64,000 bases of DNA from contig NC_088796.1 of NCBI RefSeq assembly GCF_011386835.1, positions 83,287,468-83,351,467 on the forward strand, in the 5' to 3' direction. Shown here in pieces: positions 12,715 to 24,509 of the stretch. A program made the position numbers and the translations under genes. The notes under the pieces were generated by a model. That model was not told the origin of the DNA. It saw only the letters and a program-made list of their open reading frames with translations, and searched no databases. Each line of letters opens with the position of its first letter. Position 1 is the first letter of the stretch. The DNA comes from Chrysemys picta bellii (taxonomy: Eukaryota; Chordata; Testudines; Emydidae).

Positions 12715-12932
12715 TGTTTTTTACACCCCTGAGCGACACAGTTAAACTGACCTAACCCCTGGTGTCGACAGCACTAGGTCAGTGGGAGAATATTCCCATC
12801 GACCTAGCTGCCACCTCTCAGGGAGGTGGAGTACCTACAACAGGAGAAGCCCTCCCATCAGCATAGGTAGTCTTCACTGAAGTGCTGCAGTGGGACAGCT
12901 GCACCACTGAAGCATTTTAAGTGTAGACGAAC
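12715..12932 (+). mobile_element. Harbinger MITE, 5' end missing
   Basis: Interior words CACCCCTGAGCGACACAG, GACCTAACCCCTGGTGTCGA and CATCGACCTAGCTGCC mark this family. The right end reads AAGTGTAGACGAACCC, which corresponds to the GGGTWYGTCTACACT-type terminal repeat of Harbinger copies in this window. The left terminal repeat is not recognisable. A related, more diverged copy lies at 6746-6910. Confidence 0.65.
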
Positions 12933-13204
12933 CCTGAGCATCCAGTAGAACAGAGGCTGGACATGCCAGGAAGATGCTCAGAGGGCTTGGGGTGTGCCTA
13001 TCGCTAACCTGTCAAGAAACAGCAGGGTTTTGTAAGCCTAGAGAGGAGTGCCTGTGCCGCCCATGGCCAGTGCAGTCAAGGAGCTGACCCGTGGCAGGCA
13101 CAGACAAGGCTTCCTCACACTAAGGGCAGGTGGTAGCGAGGTGCCTCACAACCCCCTGGTAAACACCACACTATTAGAGAGATGGAGATAAACCATTCTC
13201 AATC

Positions 13205-13345
13205 AAGGGAAACAACTATGGAACATCTTCCAGAGGAGATCAGTCAAATCCAGAGCTTGACTATCTTTAGGAAATGTTGCAAAACCTTCCTCTTAGAGAA
13301 AGCCTTTCCACCAGAAGAGATACTCACAATATGAACACCCCCTCT
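13205..13345 (+). pseudogene. Non-LTR retrotransposon ORF2 C-terminal relic (tentative)
   Basis: From about 13229 one frame reads LPEEISQIQSLTIFRKCCK and then TFLLEKAFP without a stop, preceded in a neighbouring frame by a Trp-Asn. The layout W-N-x-LPEE-(I/L)-x-x-x-x-S-L-x-x-F-(R/K)-x-x-(L/C)-K-T-x-L-x-x-x-A-F is the ending I know from L2- and CR1-type reverse transcriptase ORFs. A frameshift separates the Trp-Asn from the rest. The piece is short and the clade is uncertain. Confidence 0.4.
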
Positions 13346-14237
13346 ATTCCCACACTCCTACTAGTCTCCCCTAAAACAAAGCAAAACCCTACCACAAGCA
13401 GAGTTTTGACCCCAAAAAGGGAAAGATGCCAGAGACTCCATGAGGTCCACTAGAGACTTCACTATTGCTGTTGATTTTGTATGGAAAGCAAAGGGAAAGT
13501 ATGTATTTCAGTTGTCTTTAATGCAAGAATATTTGGCTTTTGGGTAAAAAAAGAAATGATAGTCTAGTTTTGCTTTTCACTTCATCTCCCTCTTCGACCT
13601 GTCCAGTTCCTCTCCTCCCTTGTTGCCAGGAAAATTCTGTTCCCCTGAACATACATCCCTGCCACTTAGTTCTTTTTCCTCATAGACATTCCTCTCCCTT
13701 TCATGGCTAGATGCTCCAGACCCCATATCTTTACCAGTAGAAGCAGCAGGAAAGCGAGGAGAGCTAGCATCATGTGACCATCTTTCTACAAAACTAGTAA
13801 GTATTCCATGGACCACACTACGTTCAGTGATATCCCCCTTGTTAGAAGAAATGTTGTGCTGGTATTGTTTAAAGGTGTTTAATTAGCTGTTTTAATAGTG
13901 TGTATAAGGTAAAGGTTATGTAAATGAAATCCAATATGGAGTATATCATCTGTGACTCTCGGACTCCATCTCTGTAAGCAGACTTGTTTACTGTTAAAGG
14001 CACTGGATTTCCCTGGCTCAAACCAGACTGAACCAGGTTTCCCGCCAAAACCAGCCACCAACATTTTATTCCCTCAGAACTTTTCCCTCCAAAAAGTCTA
14101 TATTAGAGCCTGCTCAGTGCCTGCGTGGGGCTGTCCATTCCAGCAGCAGCACGTGTGCCATCGGGTCTTCCTACAGCTCCAGAGCTAGAGAGAAGAGTAC
14201 CATCTATCCTACAGCAAGGTTGAGGAAGGAGAGGCCT
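13346..14237. other. Noncoding stretch, no gene seen
   Basis: No gene or repeat that I can name. The last part (13940-14237) is GC-richer and continues after the hAT element at 15299, so the transposon split what may have been one older repeat. Confidence 0.4.
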
Positions 14238-14245
14238 GTCATCAC

Positions 14246-15290
14246 TAGGGTGACCAGACGTCCCGATTTTATCAGGACTGTCCCGATATTTGCTTCTTTA
14301 TCCTGCATCCTGACCGATGTTCGGTCGGGACACTGGACAAAAAAGCACATTTGCCCTCCGCTCCGGCGCTCATGTCCCCCCCGCCCTGACTCTGCTCCCT
14401 CCTTCCCCCATTGGATCCCTCCCCAAATCCCCACCCTGGCCCCGCCTCTTCCCCAAGCACCAACCCGCATTTCCCCTCCCTCCCAGACTTGCAGGCCACT
14501 GATCAGCTGTATGGCGGCTGCGCAAGCGCTGGAGGGAAGCCACCGGACACCAGCGTGCGGTGCTGTGTGGGATGTGAGGGGGATGGAGGGAGGAGGGTCG
14601 GGCATCTACCAGGAGTGCAGGAGGGGAAGGAAAATTTGCCGCGGCTGCCGGGGGCTAGCTGGGCATGGCCCGGGCTGCGTGCAGGCAGCAGCCAGGGCTG
14701 GCTCTGGCCCGGGTGGGGAGCGTGGCCCGGGGTCGTGGGCCGCCGGAGACATGCGACGGAGAAGGGCTGCGGGGGCGAGACTTGTCCCAGGCAGGGCGGC
14801 CGGCAGACAGGGTCGAGGAGCCGGTCGGGGTCCCCGGCTCCCATGCACCGCCGCTGCCCTGCGCCCAGCCCCAGGCTTAGGAGCTCCTGTAGCCACTTAC
14901 AGGGGAGAGACAGCTTTGTCCCCACCCAGTCCCGCTACGGGGCTCTGCCTCCTTGCGCCCATCCAGCCTGTGCCCTGCCCGGGGCCCCGCTGGAGCCATA
15001 CGCCCTCGCCCACCCGGACTCCTATGCTTCCCAGCACCTCCTCTCGGTCCCCTCCGATGCCCTCTTTATCCCCAGCCCCCTCTGCATCAGGGCCACCTTT
15101 TGCCCTGGGGTGGGCAGCGCACGTGCCCGGGGCGCTGTGTACGATCCGGCAGTGCGGCTGGGGCCTGGTAATGCCCCCCGCCCCTGCGAAACTGCTTTTT
15201 TTTTTTTGCTCCGCTGCCATTTTTTTGCTCCGTCCCCCCTTCCCCCCCCCCCGCGTCCCGATATTTCATCCCTGTGATCTGGTCACCCTA
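14246..15290. mobile_element. hAT-type transposon with GC-rich passenger DNA
   Basis: Terminal inverted repeats TAGGGTGACCAGA (left) and TCTGGTCACCCTA (right) are exact, and the 8-bp flank GTCATCAC is identical on both sides (14238-14245 and 15291-15298). The subterminal sequence has GTCCCGATTTTATCAGGAC and TCCCGATATTT, repeated near the right end as GTCCCGATATTT, as in the CTAGGGTGACCAGA repeats common in amniotes. The interior of nearly 1 kb is CpG- and C-rich, with poly-T and poly-C runs. It contains long open frames on both strands (up to 366 codons) because such sequence is poor in stop codons; none resembles a transposase. Confidence 0.88.
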
Positions 15291-15298
15291 GTCATCAC

Positions 15299-17435
15299 TA
15301 TCCCTGCCACAGCGAACTGAATCCATTTTACCTGTGGAGGGTCCTGCTTTCCTGGTGCCCATCATCCCAGAGGGTCTCCCGGCCTGTGACAAAGTCCAGC
15401 TGTCATCGGGACTCCCCAGTAGTCCTCCTCAGCCGGAGAGTAGAAGGTCCTGGGCTTCACACCTGCACACTGTGTCCACTGCTCCTAAATCACAGGAAAG
15501 GTTTCTGTATTGGGGTTTCTTTCATTGTTTTTCTAAATGCCAAGGGAGGTTTTGTGGGTCTGAGCTTCAAGCTCCTAAAGCCAGTCACTGAATCACTGTA
15601 TGGTTGTTTGTTTTTCTCCCCCCCCCCCCCATTTTCCGCAGTTTTTTGTACCTTTACCCTTAATATACTTACCTTTGTTTACACCATATTACCTTGTCTC
15701 TCTTTATTTTTATTATATCACACAGGGAGGGAGGGACACCCTTATTGTATGCTAAATCCACTGGTGACAGACACGGAAGGGAGCCAAGTCTGCTCTTCTG
15801 AGAAAAGGGGCTTTCCTTTTCTAACTTTCCCCCTACCATTTTTCTAGTATTTTCTCTCTGAAGCTTTACCTTACTCCCCTTGGGGTAACACCCTGGTCAC
15901 TCAGTGAGTCACTAACAGAGCTGAAAATATATGTCAGGACCCCTCAACCACCAGCTTTCAGAATTCCACTAAACCACAGGTGGTCTCTACATCATAGAAT
16001 TAGATTTCACAGTTTAAGTCTTAACTAGAGTAAAGTTTGTTAAATTTTTGGTGTAAAAATGTGGCAAAGGCAATGGGGCATGAAGAGGATACAACAGAGA
16101 AAAGGGCTAGTTAAGATGGAACATTAAGGCTGCAATGTTTGACCCTTCACACTCTAGTTAATAAGCTAGATCTAAGGCTTAGTAGTATTTCCACTTGGCT
16201 CTAGCAGTGTCCTCCACACCATTAGGTAACCTGCAGGCTGTGCAGCAAAGAAGTCAGAAGCAATCTAAAGTCTAGTGTCAGTTACATCACCCAATAAAAC
16301 GTAAACAGCACACATAAATGTGGGGATTCTATTGTGCAGCATCACACACCGTCAACTAGTATTATCAGCTCATAGGAGAAGAGGGAAAGAGCTGTGCAAC
16401 AGTAAGAGAGCCATTGAAGAAGAAAAGGATGCTTAAATGTGAAGGGCCATTAATAAAACTGCAAATACCACAGAAGTCTTAGGCAGGAGACTTGAGGATC
16501 ACGGTTTCTTCAGTGGGAGTTTGTCTTCCTCTCCATCTACAGGGCTGCTTCAGACCCCTCTGCCCAGGTCCCTTAGAGCTACAATCATTGATGCCATTTT
16601 CTGGGTCTGCTCTGCCATTACTGGTATTCCTCCTCCACAGCCACAGTTCGCACTGTGAAAGCATCCCTGCTGCATACAGAAAGTGCCAGGCATTCTACTC
16701 CAGTCTCTCTGAATTCTTAGGTCTAACAAGAAGTGGGGCAATATACCCTACCCATACAGTTCTATACTGTATAGCATCAATGTAAGTTGTTCCAGCTACA
16801 CCATGAAGCAATCTGACAGAGACCAAATTACTAGAACTATATGGAAAAAAAAACACCTCAACCCCTATTCTTGCCATTTTCCTGGGAGGTGGTTGAGGCT
16901 TCAAAACGGCATCTCCTGAGGAAAACAGGAAACTTAACAGGTCTGGAGATGTAGGAGAATATTCACTGGGGCCACAATTCTTGTTGGACTCACCACTCAG
17001 CCCTAGAGTGGGAGAACAACCTCCACCCCTCAATGCCACTAGCCTGCACATGCAGCCCTTGTGGAGGAGTGATGGATAATAGAGCTAGTTGAGAAATCTG
17101 TCCTCCACCCTGCAGAAATTTTTTTAATCAAAAAAAGTTTAAAGGGAAAGTTTTCAATTAATTCTAATGAATATTTCAGGGCTCAGCTTATGGGCTAGTA
17201 CTATTGAAAAACATACAAGCTGCAAACGGGAGAGCAGATATCCACCAGTCTGGGGAGTAACACTGAAGTTATTCTCCTCAACCAGTCACGAACTGTGCTT
17301 CTGATTCCCCACACTGGTTATCAAGAAGGAAAAAAAGAAACCACACAGTCCCCTTTTTGCATTCCAGTTCTCTGGCTCCCAATCAACACCTAGATCCAGT
17401 ACAGTGAGAAGTTATTTTAAAATTCTACTCACATA
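15299..17435. other. Noncoding stretch, no gene seen
   Basis: Short open frames only, none with recognisable domains. Poly-C runs at about 15620-15630. Nothing in the sequence supports an exon, RNA gene or named repeat. Confidence 0.4.
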
Positions 17436-17439
17436 TATA

Positions 17440-18245
17440 AAATGTTCTTCTGACCTGAAAGGGTCAGCCATGTTACCAGATCGGTATAGGTTTGGATATT
17501 ACCCAAAATACCACGCTGCCAGCCAATCCTTTAGTGTCTAAAATTAAAGGTTTATTATAAAGAAAAAAGAAAGAATAAGAAGAAAGATGTTAAATGGTAA
17601 AACAGTCACATACGTACAAAGACTTCAAAGTCCATATATCAGGTTCCTAGCAATATTGGTGAGTTTTCTGGCTTGAAAGTCCCTCTGGAACACATCCACA
17701 GCTTGGATGGGTCATTCCATCCTTTGTTCAGAGCTTCAGTTTGAAGCAAAGTTCCTCCAGAGGTAAGAAGCAAGATTGAAGACAAAATGGAGAAGGTACT
17801 GCTGCTTTGTATAGTCTTTTGCCATGTGGCCTGTGCTCCCTTTGTTTCAAACAGAAGCTGCCCAGCACATGGCTTGGAAACCTTTTCTGTCCATAGGCAT
17901 GCTCAGGCATGCCTTGCTGAGTCATGAGGTGTATCCTCTGCCTTCTCTCAATGGGTCAATTGTATAGCTGATTGTCCTTACTGGGCCATCAAACAGGCTA
18001 GGCAGTGCTGCTGCCAAACTGTCTGGTGGCATCACCCAGAAGCGTACCACAAGGTTTGTAATGCAGACATATATACATATCTATAATTCATAATACAAAA
18101 GTGATACAAACATATAAATGAGATCATATTTGGCAAATCATAACATTTTTGCAGATATCTTACATGGCCTATCTGGCACAACTCATTGTCATTTTACAAT
18201 ATTAATAATCATAATATCCTCAGGTGTCCCCCAGATTCCATACAG
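17440..18245 (-). repeat. Possible LTR-type dispersed repeat, antisense
   Basis: The block is compositionally distinct, and on the minus strand it contains an AATAAACC polyadenylation-like word (around 17549-17556). From memory it resembles a long dispersed turtle repeat that behaves like a retroviral LTR. I see no coding sequence, no primer-binding site and no flanking duplication, so boundaries and class are guesses. Confidence 0.3.
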
Positions 18246-18524
18246 CATCACAAATCATCACAGAAACTTTAAAACTACCACCTTTACTGTGGCTTTCTGT
18301 ATTAGCAAACACTGAACCTCCAGCTATCCATCAAAATATAGCCACAGCATGAGAGCTTAAATGTGCTGAAGCCTACCTAAACTTCCCATCTGGTGGTTCT
18401 GGACAATATACCTCAATATTGCCTGAAATTGTGAAAGGCACTATGGACATGCAACCACTTCATGTCCCTGGATCCAGCCAGGGAATGACAAACAAGCACA
18501 TTATCATTGACCCAACAAGCTGGT

Positions 18525-18735
18525 CTCCCAGTTTTGACCTGCCACGCAGACTTTGGACCAGGCTGAACAAACTACATCTGAACAAACCATTGAAGATGCT
18601 GCTACTTGATGTACAAGTGGAAAATCAAACACTTCCCTTTATGCAACTGTGGTGAGACCATCCAGACGATTGGACACATCATAAAGCAATGCCCCAAATA
18701 TAGATTCAAAGGTGAAATGGAGGATACCCATAACA
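18525..18735 (+). pseudogene. Non-LTR retrotransposon C-terminal relic with CCHC motif
   Basis: One frame reads LPRRLWTRLNKLHLNKPLK (about 18540-18595). After a frameshift near 18605 the next frame reads YKWKIKHFPLCNCGETIQ and then a His and Cys in GHIIKQCPKY (18610-18700). The order Leu-Pro-Arg, Trp-x-x-Leu-Asn, then C-x-C-x8-H-x4-C is the terminal zinc-knuckle pattern of several non-LTR retrotransposon reverse transcriptase ORFs, in which it follows the reverse transcriptase or RNase H part. Nothing upstream is recognisable, so the copy is truncated and decayed; the clade cannot be fixed by eye. Confidence 0.55.
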
Positions 18736-19205
18736 TCACAGGAGGCCTTGAAATGACTTATGAACCTACAACTACATCTATAGACTGTTGCTCTGTAGAC
18801 CCCATGTGCATGAGAGAGATGGTGGAGGGAAGGAAGAGTTCTACTTCCAAAGAGCTTGGGTGGAGGGGAACACTCCATTTCCCCATATCCAGTTTTGTTG
18901 AGAGCTATTAAGGAACCTCCTTTTTTCCCCACACTATTTGGCACGGTGTAGTATAGTCTTCTGTTCATCTGGCCCTTTTGATTGTCTTTAAACACAGCCA
19001 AGAAGAGTGTGCTTTGGTCTACTACTTCAGTCATCTGGGGACACACCCAATCTCCAAGCTGAGACATCAAGGGACTTACTCATTCCCATGAGCACTCTTA
19101 TTGCCATGTATAGTCAAAGAGCGGGGCAGAGTCAAACTCCAGCTCTGGAAAAAGGGTGTCACCTTATGTGACATAATACCTTTGGGAATAGATTTTTCCA
19201 TCTAA

Positions 19206-19490
19206 GGGTACATCTACACTACAGCGGGGAGTCGATTTAAGATACGCAAATTCAGCTACGTGAATAGCGTAGCTGAATTCGACATATTGCAGCCGACTTA
19301 CCCCGTTGTGAGGACGGCGGCAAAATCGACTTCTGCCGCTTTTTGTCGGCGGCGCTTACTACCACCTCCGCTGGTGGAGTTAGAGCGCCGATTCGGGGAT
19401 CGATTGTCGCGTCCCGACGGGACGCGATAAATCGATCCCCGAGAGGTCGATTTCTACCCGCCGATTCAGGCGGGTAGTATAGACCAGACC
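19206..19490 (+). mobile_element. Nonautonomous Harbinger MITE
   Basis: Begins GGGTACATCTACACTAC and ends GTATAGACCAGACC, flanked on both sides by TAA (19203-19205 and 19491-19493), the Harbinger target. The interior is rich in CG dinucleotides and short inverted repeats, such as GCGTCCCGACGGGACGC and CTACCCGCCGATTCAGGCGGGTAG. It is homologous over its length, in opposite orientation, to the copy at 50879-51173. Its termini resemble those of the coding Harbinger at 42694-47532, the likely type of source of its transposase. Non-coding. Confidence 0.88.
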
Positions 19491-19493
19491 TAA

Positions 19494-22400
19494 GATGTGA
19501 GAGAAGCTTCTAAAGCAAACAGATAGAAGCACCTCATCTCTGCGACACAGAACAAGGTCAGATGTCATTCCACCTTTCCAACCTAAAATGCAGAGCCGAC
19601 CAAAAGCTGGTTTATTTTTAAAACCTGTTTGCTCTTTAATTCATGGAATAGTGACCTAAAAGCTGGGAAAAGAGCTATACGATCATTATTTACTAAATCT
19701 GATTTTAAAAGTATAAGTAGGAAAGTCATGTTGTTGCCTTTAAAAAGACATTCCTGTGAAGTACTGTTAGGCATGGCAAACAGTGCTGCTGGAAGAGATG
19801 CTGAAAAATGATGCAGCTGGAAATACTGTGCAGAGCAGAGGAAAAATGCTCTGCCCTCCCCCCCCCCTTCCCTCTAACATCAGTCCTGTAATACCTGGCA
19901 GTGCCTAAAAATGTAATTGCTGCTGGGAAGATTTGTTTGTGCTGGGAACCTGAGTCACAACTGTTCAGTCAGTGTTCTTTCAGAGAGCTTGCTAAGAACG
20001 GGGAGGCGGGGGGAAGAGTGGAGTGCTGTATCAAGTATTGTCAGCTCAGAAGTAGAGTCATCTTCCTGGAGCACTAATGCATATATAATAATTTCAGGAA
20101 TCAGTCAAGAGGAAAGTAGGTGTTTGCTGGAAGCCACCCAAGATCCAGTAAATTCACACTGTGCTCTGCTGGAGTTCATTACTAGGGAAGGTTTTCAGTA
20201 AACATGAACAACGCGTTCAATTTAATAAAAAGGTTAGTCAACACAATGACTAATGATGAGCAAATTTCAGTGCATAAAGATGAAGCTATATTTTTGTGAG
20301 AGGAGTATAGGTAGAAAGGACCAAATGTTCCAAGGGAATTGTGATGGGATGCAGAATCCCTCACTTCCATGTCACAGCCCTGATTTAATCCAAAACTCAT
20401 AGTGAATGCAATCAACAGTTGTTAATAATTTGACAGGCTGTCTGGCGGTCTCCGTGAAATGAGTTCATTCATCTCTATCCATTCCCAGATAATTGTATTA
20501 CAAGAGACACCATGACAACTGGCACCATTAGTTGAGAGACATCAGCACAGAGGTGCAACCACTCTCCCCACTGGCAAAGCAGAACTACTTAATCATTTGG
20601 TAATAGCCTCATCTCTTCAGATTGTTTCATCATCAGACATTCCCCCCACAGTATCTAGAGAGGGTGACACAGGAGCAACAGGAACGTCGTGCACAATTAA
20701 ACCCAAGATGGTTCATGAAGGGCTCATAGCCAGATATTTGGCCCCTGCCCTCTTGAGCACCATAAGGACAGTGTTTGCTACCTGCGATCTGGCTAGTGAA
20801 CCCCAGGTCTTTTCCTAGCATTCTGTCCCTCCATGAAGTGCATCGCAGCTTGCAATTGTCCCTTGCAACCCAATGCATGGGCTTCCTCGAGTTATAAAAT
20901 CCATGTTTCATGCAGCAGTCCTATTCGTGGAGATGCACCCTCCAGGTGTGGTCCCACTAGCATTGAGCACAGGTCTGCCTTCTTCCACCAATCAGCTGTG
21001 CTGAGATACCTCCCTTTTAGGCTCCCTCGTTCAACTGGAGCATGTTCAGTAGGCCTGCTTGGGCAGGGCTTCCTGAACCAAAAGTTGTTTCTCTACCCCT
21101 ATCTCCCAAGTGTAGGAGTATCCATCTCATCACAGAACTAAAGACCAACCAGAAGGCCTATATCAGAGACATGTCCATACAAAAGATACTGAAGCTGCTT
21201 TTGCAGAAAGGAATTTCTCAGCAGAGCCTGGCATCTTTGAAAATGCTGAAATGGCAGCTGTGAATCAGGAACAGGAGGGAATGGAGACTAATATGGAGGA
21301 GTGGCAAGACCAGTTTACACTAGATGTTGCCAGAGGGGTACAACTGTCTCAACTTTGAGAGGCTTATAGTAAAATAAATTTTTTATTAAAACAACATCAG
21401 AATGACAAGAATAGAACTTCATCTCAGCCTGTGAGATTTTTTCTTTACAGGACCCTCAAGCAAAACACCACAGTATTTAGAGAAAAAGAATGCTCACTAG
21501 TCATGTTTTTATATTACAAAAACTCATTTTAGGATGAACTATCCCAGACTGCAAATTAGACCTCACCCTACCCTGTTATCTTTTTCTGTACTTTCTCGTG
21601 GCAGGATTAGAAGTTATTTTCACTTTCCATTTTTCTTGCAGATTTTTGTTTGTTTGTTTTAATTTCTCTGGCAGAAAGGGGATTGCTGAAAGGAGATAAA
21701 GATGTCACCTTTAAGTCTGAAAGAGGGAGGGAAAATCATAGCCTGGCTGGTGGGAACCTAAAACTCTATGGGCCACAGCTTGGGACTTATTGAGTATATG
21801 CAACTTCTATTGGCATCAAATGCTACTAAGCAGGTGCTCAGCACCTTTGACCAGCAGGGATTTGTTCTCCCAGTTCACAACCAAGGGTTCCCTGATGCTC
21901 CAAGTTGCATCCAGACTCGGGGGGAGGGGAGGGGGGAATTGAACTAATTGAGAATCCCAGAATTTTATTCCCCTCATGCAAGGTAAGTTAAATTTTTGTA
22001 GAAAAGTTTCACTGAAGTATTAATTTATAATTAAGGACTAGGACCAAGGTGTAGTATTGGTCCAAGATGTGGAATTGACTATGGGTTATCATCCCATGTC
22101 TTTTAGTTAGCAAAAATGGTCAATCTCTTTGCTGACTGCCTTTTAGTAATTTGTGTAACAGTCTCTCCACTGGATGGCAGAAGAATCCCACTGTTAATTT
22201 CAGTCATTTGTTGTAAGTCTTACAAAGGAAGATACGCATAAAATAACAGATTGCATATAAAATGTAGTGTACTTTTTTTCTGCATGAATGCAAATGGATG
22301 CTAATGTTACTCAAACAAAGCAGATAAATCCAGAGTATAATTCCATGAGTTTCAACTCCTACCTTATTTAGATTTTTTTTAAAAAAGAGCACCTGGCACT

Positions 22401-22610
22401 GGCAATGATATTGAGAGGGAAGAGGGTTTGAAGGAAAGAGCAGCTAAACAGTAAAGTGCGTTGTTCCATGGAACATGCAAAAAATTCCAATATCTACAGT
22501 GTCGTGTTAAACTCAGATGGATCTATTATCCTCAGTGCTTCGTCACTTCAAGAGAGACAGTATTATATATTATGTGAATTGTGCTAGTGCCTGTGAAGGG
22601 ATTCATTCAT
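19494..22610. other. Noncoding stretch, no gene seen
   Basis: No supported gene. A poly-C run lies at 19857-19868. The part at about 20640-21330 is GC-richer with several short open frames on both strands and could be an old retroelement or pseudogene piece, but I recognise no domain. The rest is AT-rich and unassigned. Confidence 0.4.
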
Positions 22611-22619
22611 TGCAGAATC

Positions 22620-23095
22620 ACCTCCTCATGGCCAGGCGTGGAGTCACAGCCATCTCCTCATATGGCGCCCCTGCCGATAGTTGCTCTCTTGCTGCAGTGG
22701 GGTCTCTTCCCACAACTTGGTTCTAGGGCCAGGTTACCTTTTAGTACATCCCTTCCAGGGTAACAGAGTGCAACTAAGCTATAGTCCAGTGACCTTGCAG
22801 CAGGCCTTTCATTGGTCTCTGGGCTCCATGGTCCTTACACCCCGCACCTCAGGGGATTTTCCCCACCCTTCCTTGGTGGCTGATAGGGGAACACAGACCC
22901 TCCCTTTCCTCTGGGTTCTGTGCAGGAACCCTCTAACTGGCAGCCAAGATCCAATCCCTCAGACTCCTGGCTTCCTCCCTGGACTGTTTTCTGTTCCCCC
23001 TAAGAATGACTACAGACTCTATCCCTACAACTCCTTTTTGCTACAAACTTCCTGGCTTTATAATCACCATAGGGCCAGTGTGGGATACACACCCC
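22620..23095. repeat. C-rich segment, possible LTR or other dispersed repeat
   Basis: Stands out from its AT-rich surroundings by C-rich composition on the plus strand (CTCC, CCCTTCC words) and a 142-codon open frame lacking domain character. I have an impression of a repeated turtle LTR, but no termini or polyadenylation signal make it firm. Confidence 0.25.
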
Positions 23096-23190
23096 ATTAC
23101 AGTGCCTAGAGGCCCCAATCAGGGAACACGTGCTTCACACTGTACAGACACAGACAGTCCCTGCCCCAAAGTTCTTCCATTCTAAGTACG
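23096..23190 (+). repeat. Old SINE-like dispersed repeat (GTGCCTAGAGGCCCCAA type)
   Basis: Words GTGCCTAGAGGCCCCAATC, CACTGTACAGACACAGACAG and CCCTGCCCCAAAG occur in order. The copy at 60490-60600 has the same order (GCACCTAGAGGCACCAGTC, ACAGCCACATGG, GTCCCAGCCACAGAGAG). This is a widespread amniote repeat that I associate with MIR-like SINEs. Confidence 0.55.
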
Positions 23191-23793
23191 TAACCTTTCA
23201 CATTAGATTAATAAAAAAGAGTCAACCCCCTCCAAAATACATAGGATTTATAAGTATCTGCTTCCAAATATCTAAATCCATTTACTCCACACAATAGATA
23301 TAAAGTGACAATTACGGAAAATTAGTTATACAGACACTTGCCTTTCTTAATGCACAGAATCCCTTCTACAAACTTGGTGACAGCTTTCCAGATTTTCTTC
23401 ATCCAAATTCCATTTATAAGCCCACTTTTTCTGCAATGCCCTTAAGAAGCAAATGTTAGTTTATTAAAAATACACACACCTCTGACCCACAACAATACAA
23501 ACCCACCACATGATACTCTGGATTTCCTAGTGTACCTTGCTATCGATGGCTTTGATCCTGGCATCACTGATATACATCAAGGGGAAGTATGCCATTGACT
23601 TCAATAAGAGCTGGATCAGACTTTATATGTCTAACTTCTAGATTATAAATTCTTTGGGGTGGGGCTGTCTAATACACATTTAACTTAGTGCACTGGGGAG
23701 CGATAAACAAGTCTCACAATAAAAAAAAATTCACAGCAGCATCTAACATGCAAAGCCTTTGGGTGAGTTTTATGTGCAATCGTAGAGAACATA

Positions 23794-24077
23794 ATGACAG
23801 GTTTCAGAGTAACAGCCGTGTTAGTCTGTATCCGCAAAAAGAAGAACAGGAGTACTTGTGGCACCTTAGAGACTAACAAATTTATTAGAGCATAAGCTTT
23901 CGTGGACTACAGCCCACTTCTTCGGATGCATATAGAATGGAACATATAGAATATATCTCCTCAATATATGTTCCATTCTATATGCATCCGAAGAAGTGGG
24001 CTGTAGTCCACGAAAGCTTATGCTCTAATAAATTTGTTAGTCTCTAAGGTGCTACAAGTACTCCTGTTCTTCTTTTT
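23794..24077. mobile_element. Palindromic Penelope-like insertion (two inverted 3' tails)
   Basis: Flanked by an exact 12-bp duplication GTAGAGAACATA (23782-23793 and 24078-24089). The left arm is a PLE 3' tail in minus orientation, complete to its end (AACAGCCGTGTTAGTCTG). The right arm is the same tail in plus orientation, lacking about the last 30 bases. The arms are nearly perfect inverted repeats of about 115 bases around a short AT-rich centre (about 23955-23968). Shared words include GAAGAACAGGAGTACTTG, CTAACAAATTTATTAGAGC and GTGGACTACAGCCCACTTC. No coding sequence. The target duplication indicates insertion as one unit. Confidence 0.88.
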
Positions 24078-24509
24078 GTAGAGAACATAGGAAACAATAT
24101 GAAGAAATTCTGCAGTGACTGCTGTACTAGATTTTTGGGTGATTGGGAGAAGGGAGGAAAAATCATCAAACCCACTAACATTACTGGAGAACAAGATCGG
24201 CGAATGACAAAGGTAGTGGTGACATCTAAGTCTGTTGCAGAGATAAAGATACTCCTGCCAAAATCTGATGAGGCATTGTAGTGCGTTGAGCACTTCAAGT
24301 ACCTGTGCAGTCTGATTACAGGAGATGCTAAAACACCACTTAGAGATCTGACATAGAACTGGACTCAACTGCTGCTCTAGCAACACTCAGCCATATTTGG
24401 AGAAGCAAAAGATGTTACCATAAAGTGTAAAATAAAATTGCTGCTGTCTCATCTTCAGCATCTTGCTATATGTATGCAAGACATGGACACTAAGGAAACA
24501 GGACACATA

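Noticed and set aside
14220..15320. A 366-codon open frame on the plus strand, with others on both strands, that might be taken as a gene.
   Set aside because: It coincides with the GC-rich interior of a hAT transposon and runs through its terminal repeats. Its composition is Pro/Ala/Gly/Arg-rich without domains, and opposite-strand frames are equally open, as expected from few stop codons in GC-rich DNA.
20633..21263. Overlapping frames of 73-102 codons on both strands as a possible host pseudogene.
   Set aside because: No recognisable domain, no splice logic and no continuity between frames; left as unassigned.
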